This document shows positions 6,932-14,184 of a DNA stretch of 18,418 nucleotides, in pieces. Every line of letters starts with the position of its first letter. The stretch's first letter is position 1. The position numbers and the translations under genes are program-made. The notes under the pieces were generated by a model. It saw only the letters and a list, made by a program, of their open reading frames with translations, was not told the DNA's origin and searched no databases. Origin of the DNA: an uncultured Alphaproteobacteria bacterium (GTDB lineage: Bacteria; Pseudomonadota; Alphaproteobacteria; Caulobacterales; Caulobacteraceae); the NCBI GenBank assembly GCA_903928755.1, contig CAIYSH010000086.1, positions 1-18,418 on the forward strand, read 5' to 3'.

Positions 6932-7684
6932 ATGGATATCATCAACTCCCTGCCTTACGCGGGTGCCCTCATCGCCTTTTTCCAGGTGGTCATGATCGAC
7001 CTCGCCCTGGCTGGGGACAATGCCGTAGCTGTAGGTCTGGCGGCTGCGGGCCTGCCGCAGGCGCAGAGACGAAAGGCCATCGTCCTTGGCCTGATGGGGG
7101 CCGTGGTCATGCTGATCACCTTTGCCCTTATGGCGGTCTTCCTGCTCAAGCAGATCGGCCTGCTGCTGGCCGGTGGATGCCTGCTGATCTGGGTCTGCTG
7201 GAAGATGTGGAGTGAACTGCGCGCCCAGCATGCCGAAGAAATTGCCCAGGGCGAGGAAGCCCTGGAAGAGGCCACCGGCGTCGATATCGGGGATGATCAC
7301 CCAGCCCACAAGGCCGCCCCCAAGACCCTGCGTCAGGCCCTGACCCAGATCCTGCTGGCGGATCTGGCCATGTCGCTGGACAATGTCCTGGCTGTCGCCG
7401 GTGCGGCACGGGAGCACCCGCAGGTGCTGGTGGCGGGCCTGCTGCTGTCCATCACCCTGACCGGGGTGGCCGCAAGCTATATTGCCAAGCTGCTGCACCG
7501 CTTTCGCTGGCTGGGCTATCTTGGCCTGGCCATCGTCTTCTATGTGGCCCTGCACATGATCTGGGAAGGCTCGCGGACCGTGGTGATCGACCTGCACAAG
7601 GTCGACACCTACAATGCCGCCATGCCAGATCCCCTGGACATCTCCGCCCGCGAAGCTGCCGAGCGCCACGAACAGCGGAAGTGA
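6932..7684 (+). CDS. TerC-family integral membrane protein (YjbE-type)
   Basis: TerC-family proteins are inner-membrane proteins linked to manganese export, metal homeostasis and tellurite resistance. The 250-residue product has about seven hydrophobic helices arranged as two related halves. Each half contains the family acidic motif: IDLALAGDNAVAV (22-34, Asp23 and Asp29) and LADLAMSLDNVLAVAG (142-157, Asp144 and Asp150). A charged cytoplasmic loop (about 93-133) joins the halves. The frame is open back to 6839, but the ATG at 6932 begins the conserved part. There is no clear Shine-Dalgarno, and a small hairpin (CGCCA 6917-6921/TGGCG 6925-6929) sits just before the start. The manganese riboswitch often found upstream of this family is not recognisable in the 104-bp leader. 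The exact ion is not determinable. Confidence 0.88.
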   Translation: MDIINSLPYAGALIAFFQVVMIDLALAGDNAVAVGLAAAGLPQAQRRKAIVLGLMGAVVMLITFALMAVFLLKQIGLLLAGGCLLIWVCWKMWSELRAQHAEEIAQGEEALEEATGVDIGDDHPAHKAAPKTLRQALTQILLADLAMSLDNVLAVAGAAREHPQVLVAGLLLSITLTGVAASYIAKLLHRFRWLGYLGLAIVFYVALHMIWEGSRTVVIDLHKVDTYNAAMPDPLDISAREAAERHEQRK

Positions 7685-7698
7685 CCTGACGCGCAGCG

Positions 7699-7819
7699 GT
7701 CATACCGGCACAGGCCGGTATCCCGATGATGAAGCGCAGAGGTTCCGGAACAGTCGCTCTCCGGGTGGTCCTACAGCTCACAGCCTTACGACCTGGACAC
7801 CGGCCTCCGCCGGGGTGAC
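7699..7819. repeat. Inverted pair of REP-like palindromic units between convergent genes
   Basis: Two 25-nt units, each able to fold, lie in opposite orientation in the terC/P450 gap. The minus-strand unit (7723-7699) reads GGATACCGGCCTGTGCCGG followed by TATGAC; its core ATACCGGC/GCCGGTAT is an 8-bp stem with a 4-nt loop (7702-7721). The plus-strand unit (7795-7819) reads GGACACCGGCCTCCGCCGG followed by GGTGAC. They agree at 20 of 25 positions. Between them is the 10-bp palindrome GTTCCGGAAC (7742-7751). Translated in the wrong frame they give GIPACAGMT and WTPASAGVT, peptide strings I associate with dispersed palindromic repeats in many proteobacteria. The pair probably also ends transcription of terC and/or the P450 gene. 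Confidence 0.65.
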
Positions 7820-7860
7820 CAGTGGGTGAAGATCATCCGCGGTAAACCTCCAAACCCCGT

Positions 7861-9132
7861 TCAGTTCCTGGTCGGGATGATCACCGGCAGGGTTTCGTAG
7901 CCCTTGACGAAGACCGAGTGGGTGCGCTGGGGCTCGGCCACGACGCGGACCTCGGGGAAGCGCTTGAGGATCTCGTCCCAGATGATGGTCAGCTGCAGCT
8001 CGGCCAGACGGTTGCCGACACAGCGATGGACGCCGAAGCCGAAGGACATGTGGTGCCGGGGACGCTCCCGATCGATCAGGTAAGCATTGGGGTTTTCAAT
8101 GACCTCTTCGTCCCGGTTTCCCGAGACATACCACATGACGACATTGTCGCCCTTCCTGATCATCTTGCCATTCAGCTCGAAGTCCCGGGTCGCCGTGCGG
8201 CGCATATGGGCCAGCGGGGTCTGCCAGCGGATGGTCTCGGAAACCATGGAGGTGATCAGGCCGGGATTGGCCCGCAGCTTGGCATACTGCTCGGGATATC
8301 TGTTCAGGGCGTAGATCGACCCGGAAATGGTGTTCCGGGTGGTGTCATTGCCGCCGATGATCAGCAGGGCGACATTGCCGTGGAACTCATGGATGTCCAT
8401 ATCCCGGGTCTCTGACCCGTGTGCCAGCATGGAAATCAGGTCATTGGCGGGCGGTTCGTTCAGCCGCGCATTCCAGAGCTGGGTAAAGGCGTTGAAGCAC
8501 GCGCTGATTTCCGTGCGCTTCTGGTCCCAGCTGGTCACCGGACCATGCCCCGGCGCATTGGTCATCATGTCGGACCAATGAGTCAGTTTACGGCGGTCCT
8601 CGAAGGGAAAGTCGAAAATGGTCGCCAGGGTCATGGCGGTCAGTTCCTTGGAGACCAGGTCCACCCAGTCGAATTCCTTGCCGATCGGCAGGTTGTCGAG
8701 AATCAGACCGGCCCGCTCTCGGATGACGGGCTCGAGACGGTGCAGATTGGCCGGTGCCACCACCGGGCTGACTGTCTTGCGCTGCACATCGTGCTTGGGC
8801 GGGTCCATGGCGATGAAGCTGGGACGGGTCGGCCTGTTGGCGTTCTCGGCCTTGGCCTCAAGCGAGACCAGGGTAATGCCGTCGGCGGATGAGAAGACTT
8901 CATGATTGGTGTCCACCGCCATGATGTCGTTCCACTTGGTCACCGACCAGTAGGGACCATAGGCGCTGTCGGCCACATAGTGGACGGGGTCTTCCTTGCG
9001 GAGGCGCTCGAAATAGGCCCAGAGCTTGTCCTCGGTGAACAGCTCCGGCCGGGCGGGATCCAGGGTCTCCAGCGGCAGTCCATAGGCCTTGGCCCGGGTT
9101 TCTGCGGTAATGTCGACGGCACCGTCGCTCAT
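7861..9132 (-). CDS. Cytochrome P450, CYP153-like (probable alkane/fatty-chain hydroxylase)
   Basis: This is a haem monooxygenase. CYP153 enzymes are soluble bacterial P450s that hydroxylate the terminal carbon of medium-chain alkanes and related aliphatic compounds using a ferredoxin and its reductase. The 423-residue product shows FIAMDPPKHDVQR (106-118), the I-helix oxygen-activation motif GGNDTTRNT (260-268), the K-helix ExxR (Glu299-Arg302), RWQTPLAHMRRTA (302-314), WYVSGNRDEEVI (334-345), and the haem-ligand loop FGFGVHRCVGNRLAELQ with Cys371. The Arg-His-rich substrate-side segments and the loop closely match CYP153A proteins as I remember them. The ATG at 9132 is preceded by AGGGAG with 7-nt spacing; an in-frame ATG at 9159 is less likely. 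No ferredoxin or reductase gene is in the window, so redox partners must come from elsewhere. Confidence 0.9.
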   Translation of the reverse strand: MSDGAVDITAETRAKAYGLPLETLDPARPELFTEDKLWAYFERLRKEDPVHYVADSAYGPYWSVTKWNDIMAVDTNHEVFSSADGITLVSLEAKAENANRPTRPSFIAMDPPKHDVQRKTVSPVVAPANLHRLEPVIRERAGLILDNLPIGKEFDWVDLVSKELTAMTLATIFDFPFEDRRKLTHWSDMMTNAPGHGPVTSWDQKRTEISACFNAFTQLWNARLNEPPANDLISMLAHGSETRDMDIHEFHGNVALLIIGGNDTTRNTISGSIYALNRYPEQYAKLRANPGLITSMVSETIRWQTPLAHMRRTATRDFELNGKMIRKGDNVVMWYVSGNRDEEVIENPNAYLIDRERPRHHMSFGFGVHRCVGNRLAELQLTIIWDEILKRFPEVRVVAEPQRTHSVFVKGYETLPVIIPTRN

Positions 9133-9182
9133 GAAACGTCTCCCTGAAATTGGGGCCAAGGCAGGCCGCCGTCGGAACTCTG

Positions 9183-9200
9183 ATGGTCCTGTCAGACCAT
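9183..9200. promoter_or_regulatory. Inverted repeat, candidate operator between P450 and YhhN genes
   Basis: ATGGTC (9183-9188) and GACCAT (9195-9200) form a perfect 6-bp dyad with a 6-nt spacer. It lies 51 bp upstream of the P450 start and 91 bp upstream of the divergent yhhN-like start. The geometry suits a dimeric repressor such as a TetR-type protein, but no regulator gene is adjacent and no promoter boxes are clear. Confidence 0.3.
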
Positions 9201-9290
9201 GACGCCGATCCGAACACTGTTTTGCAAGGGAAACCTCCCATCTGCGACGGAATGATCTATCGTGGCGGCATCGAAACTGCAGGCTCGCCC

Positions 9291-10001
9291 ATGTCCAGAG
9301 ACGCCCTCAAGACCTTTATCCTCGCCGCATCGCTGGTCTGTGGCATCAGTTATCTGGCCAGCCCGGGCCTCGATCTGCCGCCCCTGGCGGGCATGGTCTG
9401 GAAGGGATCAGGGGTCGCCCTGCTGGCGCTCTGGGCAGGCCTGTCTGCCCGCAATCGCGCCGGGTGGGAGATCACCGCCATAATGGCCTTCGGGGCCCTG
9501 GGCGATGTCCTGCTTGAAGCCATGGGCCTGATCCCCGGGGCCCTGGCCTTTCTGGTCGGCCACCGGATCGCCATCGGCCTCTACCAGCGGTACCGCCGCA
9601 GCAAGCTGACCCGTAGCCAGATGTTGCTGGCCCTGACCCTGGTTCCTGCCGTGGTGCTGACCGCCTTCTTCCTGCCTTCCGCCCGCAGCAGCGCCTGGGG
9701 TATTGCTGTCTACGCCCTGGTGCTCAGCCTGATGGCCGCCACAGCCTGGACCAGCCGCTTCCCGCGCTATCAGGTGGGCCTGGGTGCCATCATGTTCGTG
9801 GCATCAGACCTGCTGATTTTCGCCCGCAGCGGCCCCCTGCACGGAGCGGCCTGGGTCAGTTTCGGCGTCTGGACCCTCTACTATCTCGGGCAGGTGCTGA
9901 TCTGCCGGGGCGTCGTCCTGACCCTGCCCATCCTCGAAGCCGAGGATGAGGCCGCTGGTCAGGCTGCGCCGCCGAACCTTTCGGCCCACTCGGCCACCTG
10001 A
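9291..10001 (+). CDS. YhhN/TMEM86-family membrane protein (possible lysoplasmalogenase)
   Basis: This is a polytopic inner-membrane protein of the family that includes animal TMEM86 lysoplasmalogenase, which hydrolyses the vinyl-ether bond of lysoplasmalogens; bacterial substrates are mostly unknown. The 236-residue product has about eight hydrophobic segments and the family's conserved acidic sites: FGALGDVLLE with Asp72 and MFVASDLLIFAR with Asp173. It also has FLVGHRIAIGLY (88-99) and TLYYLGQVLI (195-204). The start is uncertain: ATG 9291 directly precedes the first helix, while ATG 9252 would add 13 residues; neither has a strong Shine-Dalgarno. It is divergent from the P450 gene, and its last 43 bp overlap the 3' end of metG on the other strand. 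Confidence 0.82.
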   Translation: MSRDALKTFILAASLVCGISYLASPGLDLPPLAGMVWKGSGVALLALWAGLSARNRAGWEITAIMAFGALGDVLLEAMGLIPGALAFLVGHRIAIGLYQRYRRSKLTRSQMLLALTLVPAVVLTAFFLPSARSSAWGIAVYALVLSLMAATAWTSRFPRYQVGLGAIMFVASDLLIFARSGPLHGAAWVSFGVWTLYYLGQVLICRGVVLTLPILEAEDEAAGQAAPPNLSAHSAT

Positions 10002-11749
10002 GCATCCTCCACCTTGCGGAACAGGACTTCGGGGGCCTTCACAGATCGCCCGGGGGGCAGCAGGTTCAGGGCATTTTCCGCCGTCGGCCAGACTCCGGGG
10101 ACCCGCTCACCGACCCCGGCGGCAATGGCTTCAGCCGCAAAGGGAATGAAAGGCTCTGACACCCTGGCAAACAGCGCCACCAGATTGAGACCTGTGCGCA
10201 CGGCCACGGCGGCCCGGTCGCGGTCGGTCTTCACCGCCGTCCAGGGTGCTGCCTCGGTCAGGTACTGATTGCCCAACACCCACAATTGCCGGACGTACTG
10301 ACAGGCTTTCCGCATTTCAGCCGCGTCGAGCATGGCGGTCAGTTCCGCAAGTTTTTCAGCCACATCAGCGGCCAGCTTGATTTCAAGCGGACCTTCCTGG
10401 CCGCCCTCTGGCACCACGCCCTCAAACCGGGTCTCGGTGAATTTGAGGATGCGATTGACGAAATTGCCCAGCACATCGGCCAGGTCGGCATTCACCTGGG
10501 CCTGGAACTGTTCCCAGGTAAAGGTGGCGTCGCTGCCCTCGGGCGTATTGGCCGTCAGCCACCACCGCCAGTAGTCAGCAGGCAGAAGTTCCAGCGCCGT
10601 ATCCATGAAGATCCCGCGCTTGTGGGTGGTCGAGAACCGACCGCCATAATAGTCCAGCCAGTTGAAGCCCTTCAGCGTGTCCACCAGCTTCCAGGGGGCG
10701 TTGTCTGCGGGATGCCAGGTGCCGTCTGGCCCCTGGGTTTCGTTGACCCCGATCAGGGTGCAGGGAAAGCCCACCGTGTGAAAGGGCACATTGTCCTTGC
10801 CCATGAACTCCACATAGGTGACGTCCGAAGACCCCGCGCCCCGCCACCAGCTTTCCCAATCACTGTCGGCCGCCTTGCCGCCGGGTGCCTTTGCGTCGGC
10901 CCATTCCCAGGTAGCGGCGATGTATTCGATCGGGGCGTCAAACCAGACATAGAAGACCTTGCCCTTGAGGCCTTCGGCGTCCGGCTTCACCCCTTGCGGG
11001 TTCGGGCCCCAGTCGGCGGCATTCACCGGCACGCCCCACTCCAGGTCCCGGGTAATCCCGCGATCCTGCAACCCCTCGTCCAGCCATTTCTGGGCGATGG
11101 AGGTGACCAGGACCGGCCATTCGCCCTTCTTGCCATTGATGATCTCCTGAAGACGAGGCGCGAAGGCCGTCTGCTTGAGGAACAGGTGCTTGGCGTCGCG
11201 GATTTCGATCTCGGTCGAGCCCGAGACCGACGAACGCGGCGCGATCAGGTCGATCGGATCCAGCTGACGGGTGCAGTTGTCGCACTGGTCGCCCCGGGCG
11301 GCGTCATAGCCACAGTGCGGACATGTGCCGACCACGTAGCGGTCGGGCAGGAAGCGTCTGTCAGCCAGGGAATAGACCTGTTTGGTCACCCGCTCTTCAA
11401 TGAAGCCGCGCTCCCAGAGGGTCTGGGCAAAGCTCTGGGTCAGCTTGCGGTTCTGCGGGGAGGACGAACGGCCGAAGTGATCCCAGCTCAGACCATAGCG
11501 CCGGCCAAGATCGTGCTGGATCTGATGCTGCTCGGCGCAGAAGGTCGCCACATCCTGGCCAGCTGCCGCCGCCGCAAGTTCCGCCGGCGTGCCATGCTCG
11601 TCCGTAGCGCAGATATAGAGGGTCTCGACCCCCCTCGCCCGCTTGAACCGGGCGAAGACATCAGCGGGCATCATGGATCCCGCCAGGTTCCCCAGATGCT
11701 TGACGCCGTTGATATACGGCAGGGCTGAGGTGATGAGCACGCGGGTCAT
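9959..11749 (-). CDS. metG: Methionyl-tRNA synthetase
   Basis: This essential cytoplasmic enzyme charges tRNA-Met, including the initiator. The 596-residue product has the class I start LITSALPYINGVKHLGNLAG, in which HLGN (18-21) is the HIGH motif. A zinc knuckle follows with paired cysteines CPHC (143-146) and CDNC (156-159). The catalytic domain contains FYVWFDAPIEYIAAT (266-280), the conserved EFMGKDNVPFHT (314-325) and the ADYWRWWL segment (391-398). The loop that normally reads KMSKS is altered here to RFSTTHKRG (371-379). The C-terminal helical anticodon-binding domain is present, and there is no appended Trbp111-like dimerisation domain. The ATG at 11749 starts the family N-terminus exactly. 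It overlaps the convergent yhhN-like gene by 43 bp and is divergent from the pot operon. Confidence 0.95.
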   Translation of the reverse strand: MTRVLITSALPYINGVKHLGNLAGSMMPADVFARFKRARGVETLYICATDEHGTPAELAAAAAGQDVATFCAEQHQIQHDLGRRYGLSWDHFGRSSSPQNRKLTQSFAQTLWERGFIEERVTKQVYSLADRRFLPDRYVVGTCPHCGYDAARGDQCDNCTRQLDPIDLIAPRSSVSGSTEIEIRDAKHLFLKQTAFAPRLQEIINGKKGEWPVLVTSIAQKWLDEGLQDRGITRDLEWGVPVNAADWGPNPQGVKPDAEGLKGKVFYVWFDAPIEYIAATWEWADAKAPGGKAADSDWESWWRGAGSSDVTYVEFMGKDNVPFHTVGFPCTLIGVNETQGPDGTWHPADNAPWKLVDTLKGFNWLDYYGGRFSTTHKRGIFMDTALELLPADYWRWWLTANTPEGSDATFTWEQFQAQVNADLADVLGNFVNRILKFTETRFEGVVPEGGQEGPLEIKLAADVAEKLAELTAMLDAAEMRKACQYVRQLWVLGNQYLTEAAPWTAVKTDRDRAAVAVRTGLNLVALFARVSEPFIPFAAEAIAAGVGERVPGVWPTAENALNLLPPGRSVKAPEVLFRKVEDAQVAEWAERFGGAA

Positions 11750-11778
11750 TTGAGGTCTCGAAATGAGGAGGAGCCCGG

Positions 11779-11806
11779 CTTATAGGGCGCCACTCCCTGC
11801 GAACAA
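11779..11806 (-). promoter_or_regulatory. Candidate metG promoter
   Basis: On the minus strand TTGTTC (11806-11801) and TATAAG (11784-11779) are separated by 16 bp. A start near 11772 would give a short leader of about 23 nt before the metG ATG. The -10 is good and the -35 is weak. The same -10 hexamer, TATAAG, is seen at the candidate tRNA/tuf promoter. Confidence 0.4.
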
Positions 11807-11869
11807 AGCCGATGTGACAACCATGAGGCAATTCAGTGCCTGTTTGCCCGTGACCTCGAAATTTCTCAC

Positions 11870-11896
11870 TTAACCTGTGTAATCCCGGCCTATAAT
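11870..11896 (+). promoter_or_regulatory. Candidate pot operon promoter
   Basis: A perfect -10 box TATAAT lies at 11891-11896, 27 bp before the potF start codon. The best upstream match is TTAACC (11870-11875), which leaves only 15 bp of spacer, so the -35 is doubtful and an activator may help. The GGAGGGG at 11912-11918 is a strong ribosome-binding site for the ATG at 11924. Confidence 0.5.
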
Positions 11897-11923
11897 GGGA
11901 GCGGGTGGACCGGAGGGGAATGA

Positions 11924-13036
11924 ATGGGACTTTGGGTGAAGCGCTTGTCTGCGGCCGTAGCCGCAGTGGCCAGCCTCGCAATGACCGGGTGCGGCCCGGC
12001 ACCGTCGGCGAAACCTAAGACCCTGCATCTCTACAACTGGTCGGACTATATCGACCCCAAGATCCTCACGGACTTCACCTCCGAGACCGGGATCAAGGTC
12101 GTCTATGACACCTACGATTCAAACGAGATCCTCGAGACCAAGGTCCTGCAGGGCCAGACAGGCTATGACATTGTCGTGCCGTCCAATCACAACATTCCCC
12201 GATACATCACGGCCGGTGCCCTCATGCCGCTGGACAAGTCCCGGCTGAAAAATCTGGGAAATCTCTGGCCCAGGATCATGACCCACATGGACCCCTTCGA
12301 TCCGGGGGGGAAATACACCATCCCCTACATGTGGGGCACGGTCGGCATAGGCTATAATCCCGAGGCCCTGGCCAAACGCCTGCCTGGTGTGAAGATCGAT
12401 TCCTGGGCCATCGCCTTTGACCCCAAAGTCCTGGCAAGGCTGCAGGACTGCGGGGTCTACTGGCTCGACGCTTCCGAGGATATGTTCGCCGTCGCCCTCA
12501 ACTATATGGGCAAGGATCCGAACTCTAAGTCCGTAGACGACTATAAGGCAGCCGCTGACATGATGTCGGCCGCCCGGCCCTTCGTTCGGAAATTCCACTC
12601 ATCGCAATACATCGACGCCCTGGCCAATGGCGATATCTGCATGGCGATTGGCTATTCCGGCGACATTCTTCAGGCCAAGGCCAGAGCCGAGGAAGCTGGC
12701 GGTAAGGTCAAGGTCGCCTATGCGGTGCCCAAGGAAGGCACTCAGGTCTGGTTCGACGTCTTCGCCATGCCCAAGGATGCGCCCGGCACGGAGGCCGCTT
12801 ACAGTTTCCTGGACTACATGTTGCGTCCAGACGTCATTGCCCGGGCCTCCAGCTTCACCAAATACGCGAACGCCAATTCCGCCTCGACCCCCCTGGTGGA
12901 GGCCTCAGTCCGGGAAGACCCAAATGTCTATCTGACCGATGAGGTCTTCAACCGGCTGTTCGTGACCACCGGCAAGGACGAGGCGCTGCTGCGCGAGGTC
13001 AATCGCCAGTGGGTGCGGGTGCAGACGGGTCAATGA
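11924..13036 (+). CDS. potF: Polyamine ABC transporter substrate-binding lipoprotein (PotF-like)
   Basis: This protein captures putrescine or a related polyamine in the periplasm and delivers it to the membrane permeases. The 370-residue product begins with a basic n-region and hydrophobic segment ending in MTGC, so Cys23 is probably lipidated rather than the protein being freely soluble as in E. coli. The mature part opens with LHLYNWSDYIDPK (34-46), the hallmark of PotD/PotF proteins, followed by GYDIVVPSNH, YMWGTVGIGYNPEAL and GDICMAIGYSGD segments of the type II binding-protein fold. GGAGGGG lies 5 nt upstream of the ATG, and a TATAAT box precedes it. Its TGA overlaps the ATG of potG as ATGA. 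PotF rather than PotD is favoured by the F-G-H-I gene order; ligand preference is inferred. Confidence 0.93.
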   Translation: MGLWVKRLSAAVAAVASLAMTGCGPAPSAKPKTLHLYNWSDYIDPKILTDFTSETGIKVVYDTYDSNEILETKVLQGQTGYDIVVPSNHNIPRYITAGALMPLDKSRLKNLGNLWPRIMTHMDPFDPGGKYTIPYMWGTVGIGYNPEALAKRLPGVKIDSWAIAFDPKVLARLQDCGVYWLDASEDMFAVALNYMGKDPNSKSVDDYKAAADMMSAARPFVRKFHSSQYIDALANGDICMAIGYSGDILQAKARAEEAGGKVKVAYAVPKEGTQVWFDVFAMPKDAPGTEAAYSFLDYMLRPDVIARASSFTKYANANSASTPLVEASVREDPNVYLTDEVFNRLFVTTGKDEALLREVNRQWVRVQTGQ

Positions 13037-14184
13037 CCACATCCAGCCGGCTGAACATCGGCGCTGTCCGTTACAGCTTCGCACCCTGGGAAGACCCTGC
13101 GGCTCGCCCCCTCATCCGGTTCGATGGGGTGGTGAAGCGGTTTGGCGATGATGTGGCGGTCAACGGCATTTCCCTCGACATCTACGAGAAGGAGTTCTTC
13201 GCCCTTCTTGGCCCTTCGGGCTGTGGCAAGACGACCCTGATGCGCATGCTGGCCGGGTTTGAAACCCCGGACGCCGGAACCATCACCCTCGAAGGCGAGG
13301 ACATTCTGGACAAACCTGCCCACCGGCGGCCGGTGAACATGATGTTCCAGTCCTATGCCCTGTTCCCGCATCTGAACGTCGAGCAGAACATCGCCTTCGG
13401 GCTCAAGCATCTGCCCGGAGAGGAACGCAAGGATCGGGTGCTTGACATGCTCGCCCTTGTCCGCCTCGAGGGACTGGCCCGGCGCAAGCCCGACCAGCTG
13501 TCCGGCGGCCAGCGCCAGCGGGTTGCCCTGGCCCGGGCCATTGCCCCCCGCCCCCGCCTGTTGCTGCTGGACGAGCCCCTGGCCGCCCTGGACAAGAAGC
13601 TGCGGGACGAGACCCAGTTCGAACTGGTGGCCCTTCAGGAAAGGCTGGGCATGACCTTCATGGTGGTCACCCATGACCAGGAAGAGGCCATGGTCATGTC
13701 CACCCGGGTTGCGGTCATGGACAAGGGCCAGATCGTCCAGGTCGGGCGCCCCGCGGAAGTCTATGAAACCCCCAACAGCCGCTATGTCGCCGATTTCATC
13801 GGCGAGGTGAACCTGTTCGAGGCCAGGGTTACACAGGCAGGCAGCGGAACCCTGAAGCTGACCGGTGGCAATTGCCCTGCAGGCTATGAGGTCCGCGAGG
13901 ACACGCCGATCCCGCCGGGAACTGCGGTCTGGCTTGCGGTCCGTCCGGAAAAAATCCAGGTTACTCAGGATCGCCCGCCTGCCGGAGCCAACGGCATGGC
14001 AGGCAAGGTCGCTGACATCGGCTATCTCGGCGACTGGACAACCTATCTCGTCACCGTGCCGGGGGGCATGACCGTGCGGGCAGCCCGGGCCAATGCCGCA
14101 CGGATTGTCGAGCGGCCCATCGACTGGGACGACGAGGTCTGGCTGACCTTCAGCCCCGACGCAGCCGTGGTCCTGACCTCTTGA
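13033..14184 (+). CDS. potG: Polyamine ABC transporter ATP-binding protein (PotG-like)
   Basis: This is the ATPase subunit that powers polyamine import from the cytoplasmic face. The 383-residue product contains the Walker A GPSGCGKTT (60-68), the Q-loop Gln106 in MMFQSYALFPH, the signature LSGGQRQRVALARA (156-169), the Walker B LLLLDEPLAAL (176-186) and the switch His214 in VVTHDQEEAM. After the nucleotide-binding domain, a C-terminal TOBE-type regulatory domain includes WLAVRPEKIQV. The ATG at 13033 overlaps the potF stop by 4 bp, which fits translational coupling. An upstream GTG at 13009 is in frame but unnecessary. The approximately 28-residue extension before the ATPase core is also seen in PotG proteins. 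Confidence 0.93.
   Translation: MTTSSRLNIGAVRYSFAPWEDPAARPLIRFDGVVKRFGDDVAVNGISLDIYEKEFFALLGPSGCGKTTLMRMLAGFETPDAGTITLEGEDILDKPAHRRPVNMMFQSYALFPHLNVEQNIAFGLKHLPGEERKDRVLDMLALVRLEGLARRKPDQLSGGQRQRVALARAIAPRPRLLLLDEPLAALDKKLRDETQFELVALQERLGMTFMVVTHDQEEAMVMSTRVAVMDKGQIVQVGRPAEVYETPNSRYVADFIGEVNLFEARVTQAGSGTLKLTGGNCPAGYEVREDTPIPPGTAVWLAVRPEKIQVTQDRPPAGANGMAGKVADIGYLGDWTTYLVTVPGGMTVRAARANAARIVERPIDWDDEVWLTFSPDAAVVLTS

Noticed and set aside
7685..7860. Small open frames reading GIPACAGMT or WTPASAGVT between terC and the P450 gene.
   Set aside because: These strings arise from translating the palindromic repeat units and are not conserved proteins.
10286..11728. Plus-strand open frame of 480 codons antisense to metG.
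   Set aside because: It is a shadow of strong GC codon bias; it shows His/Gly/Arg/Pro-rich composition without motifs, while the minus strand encodes intact MetG.
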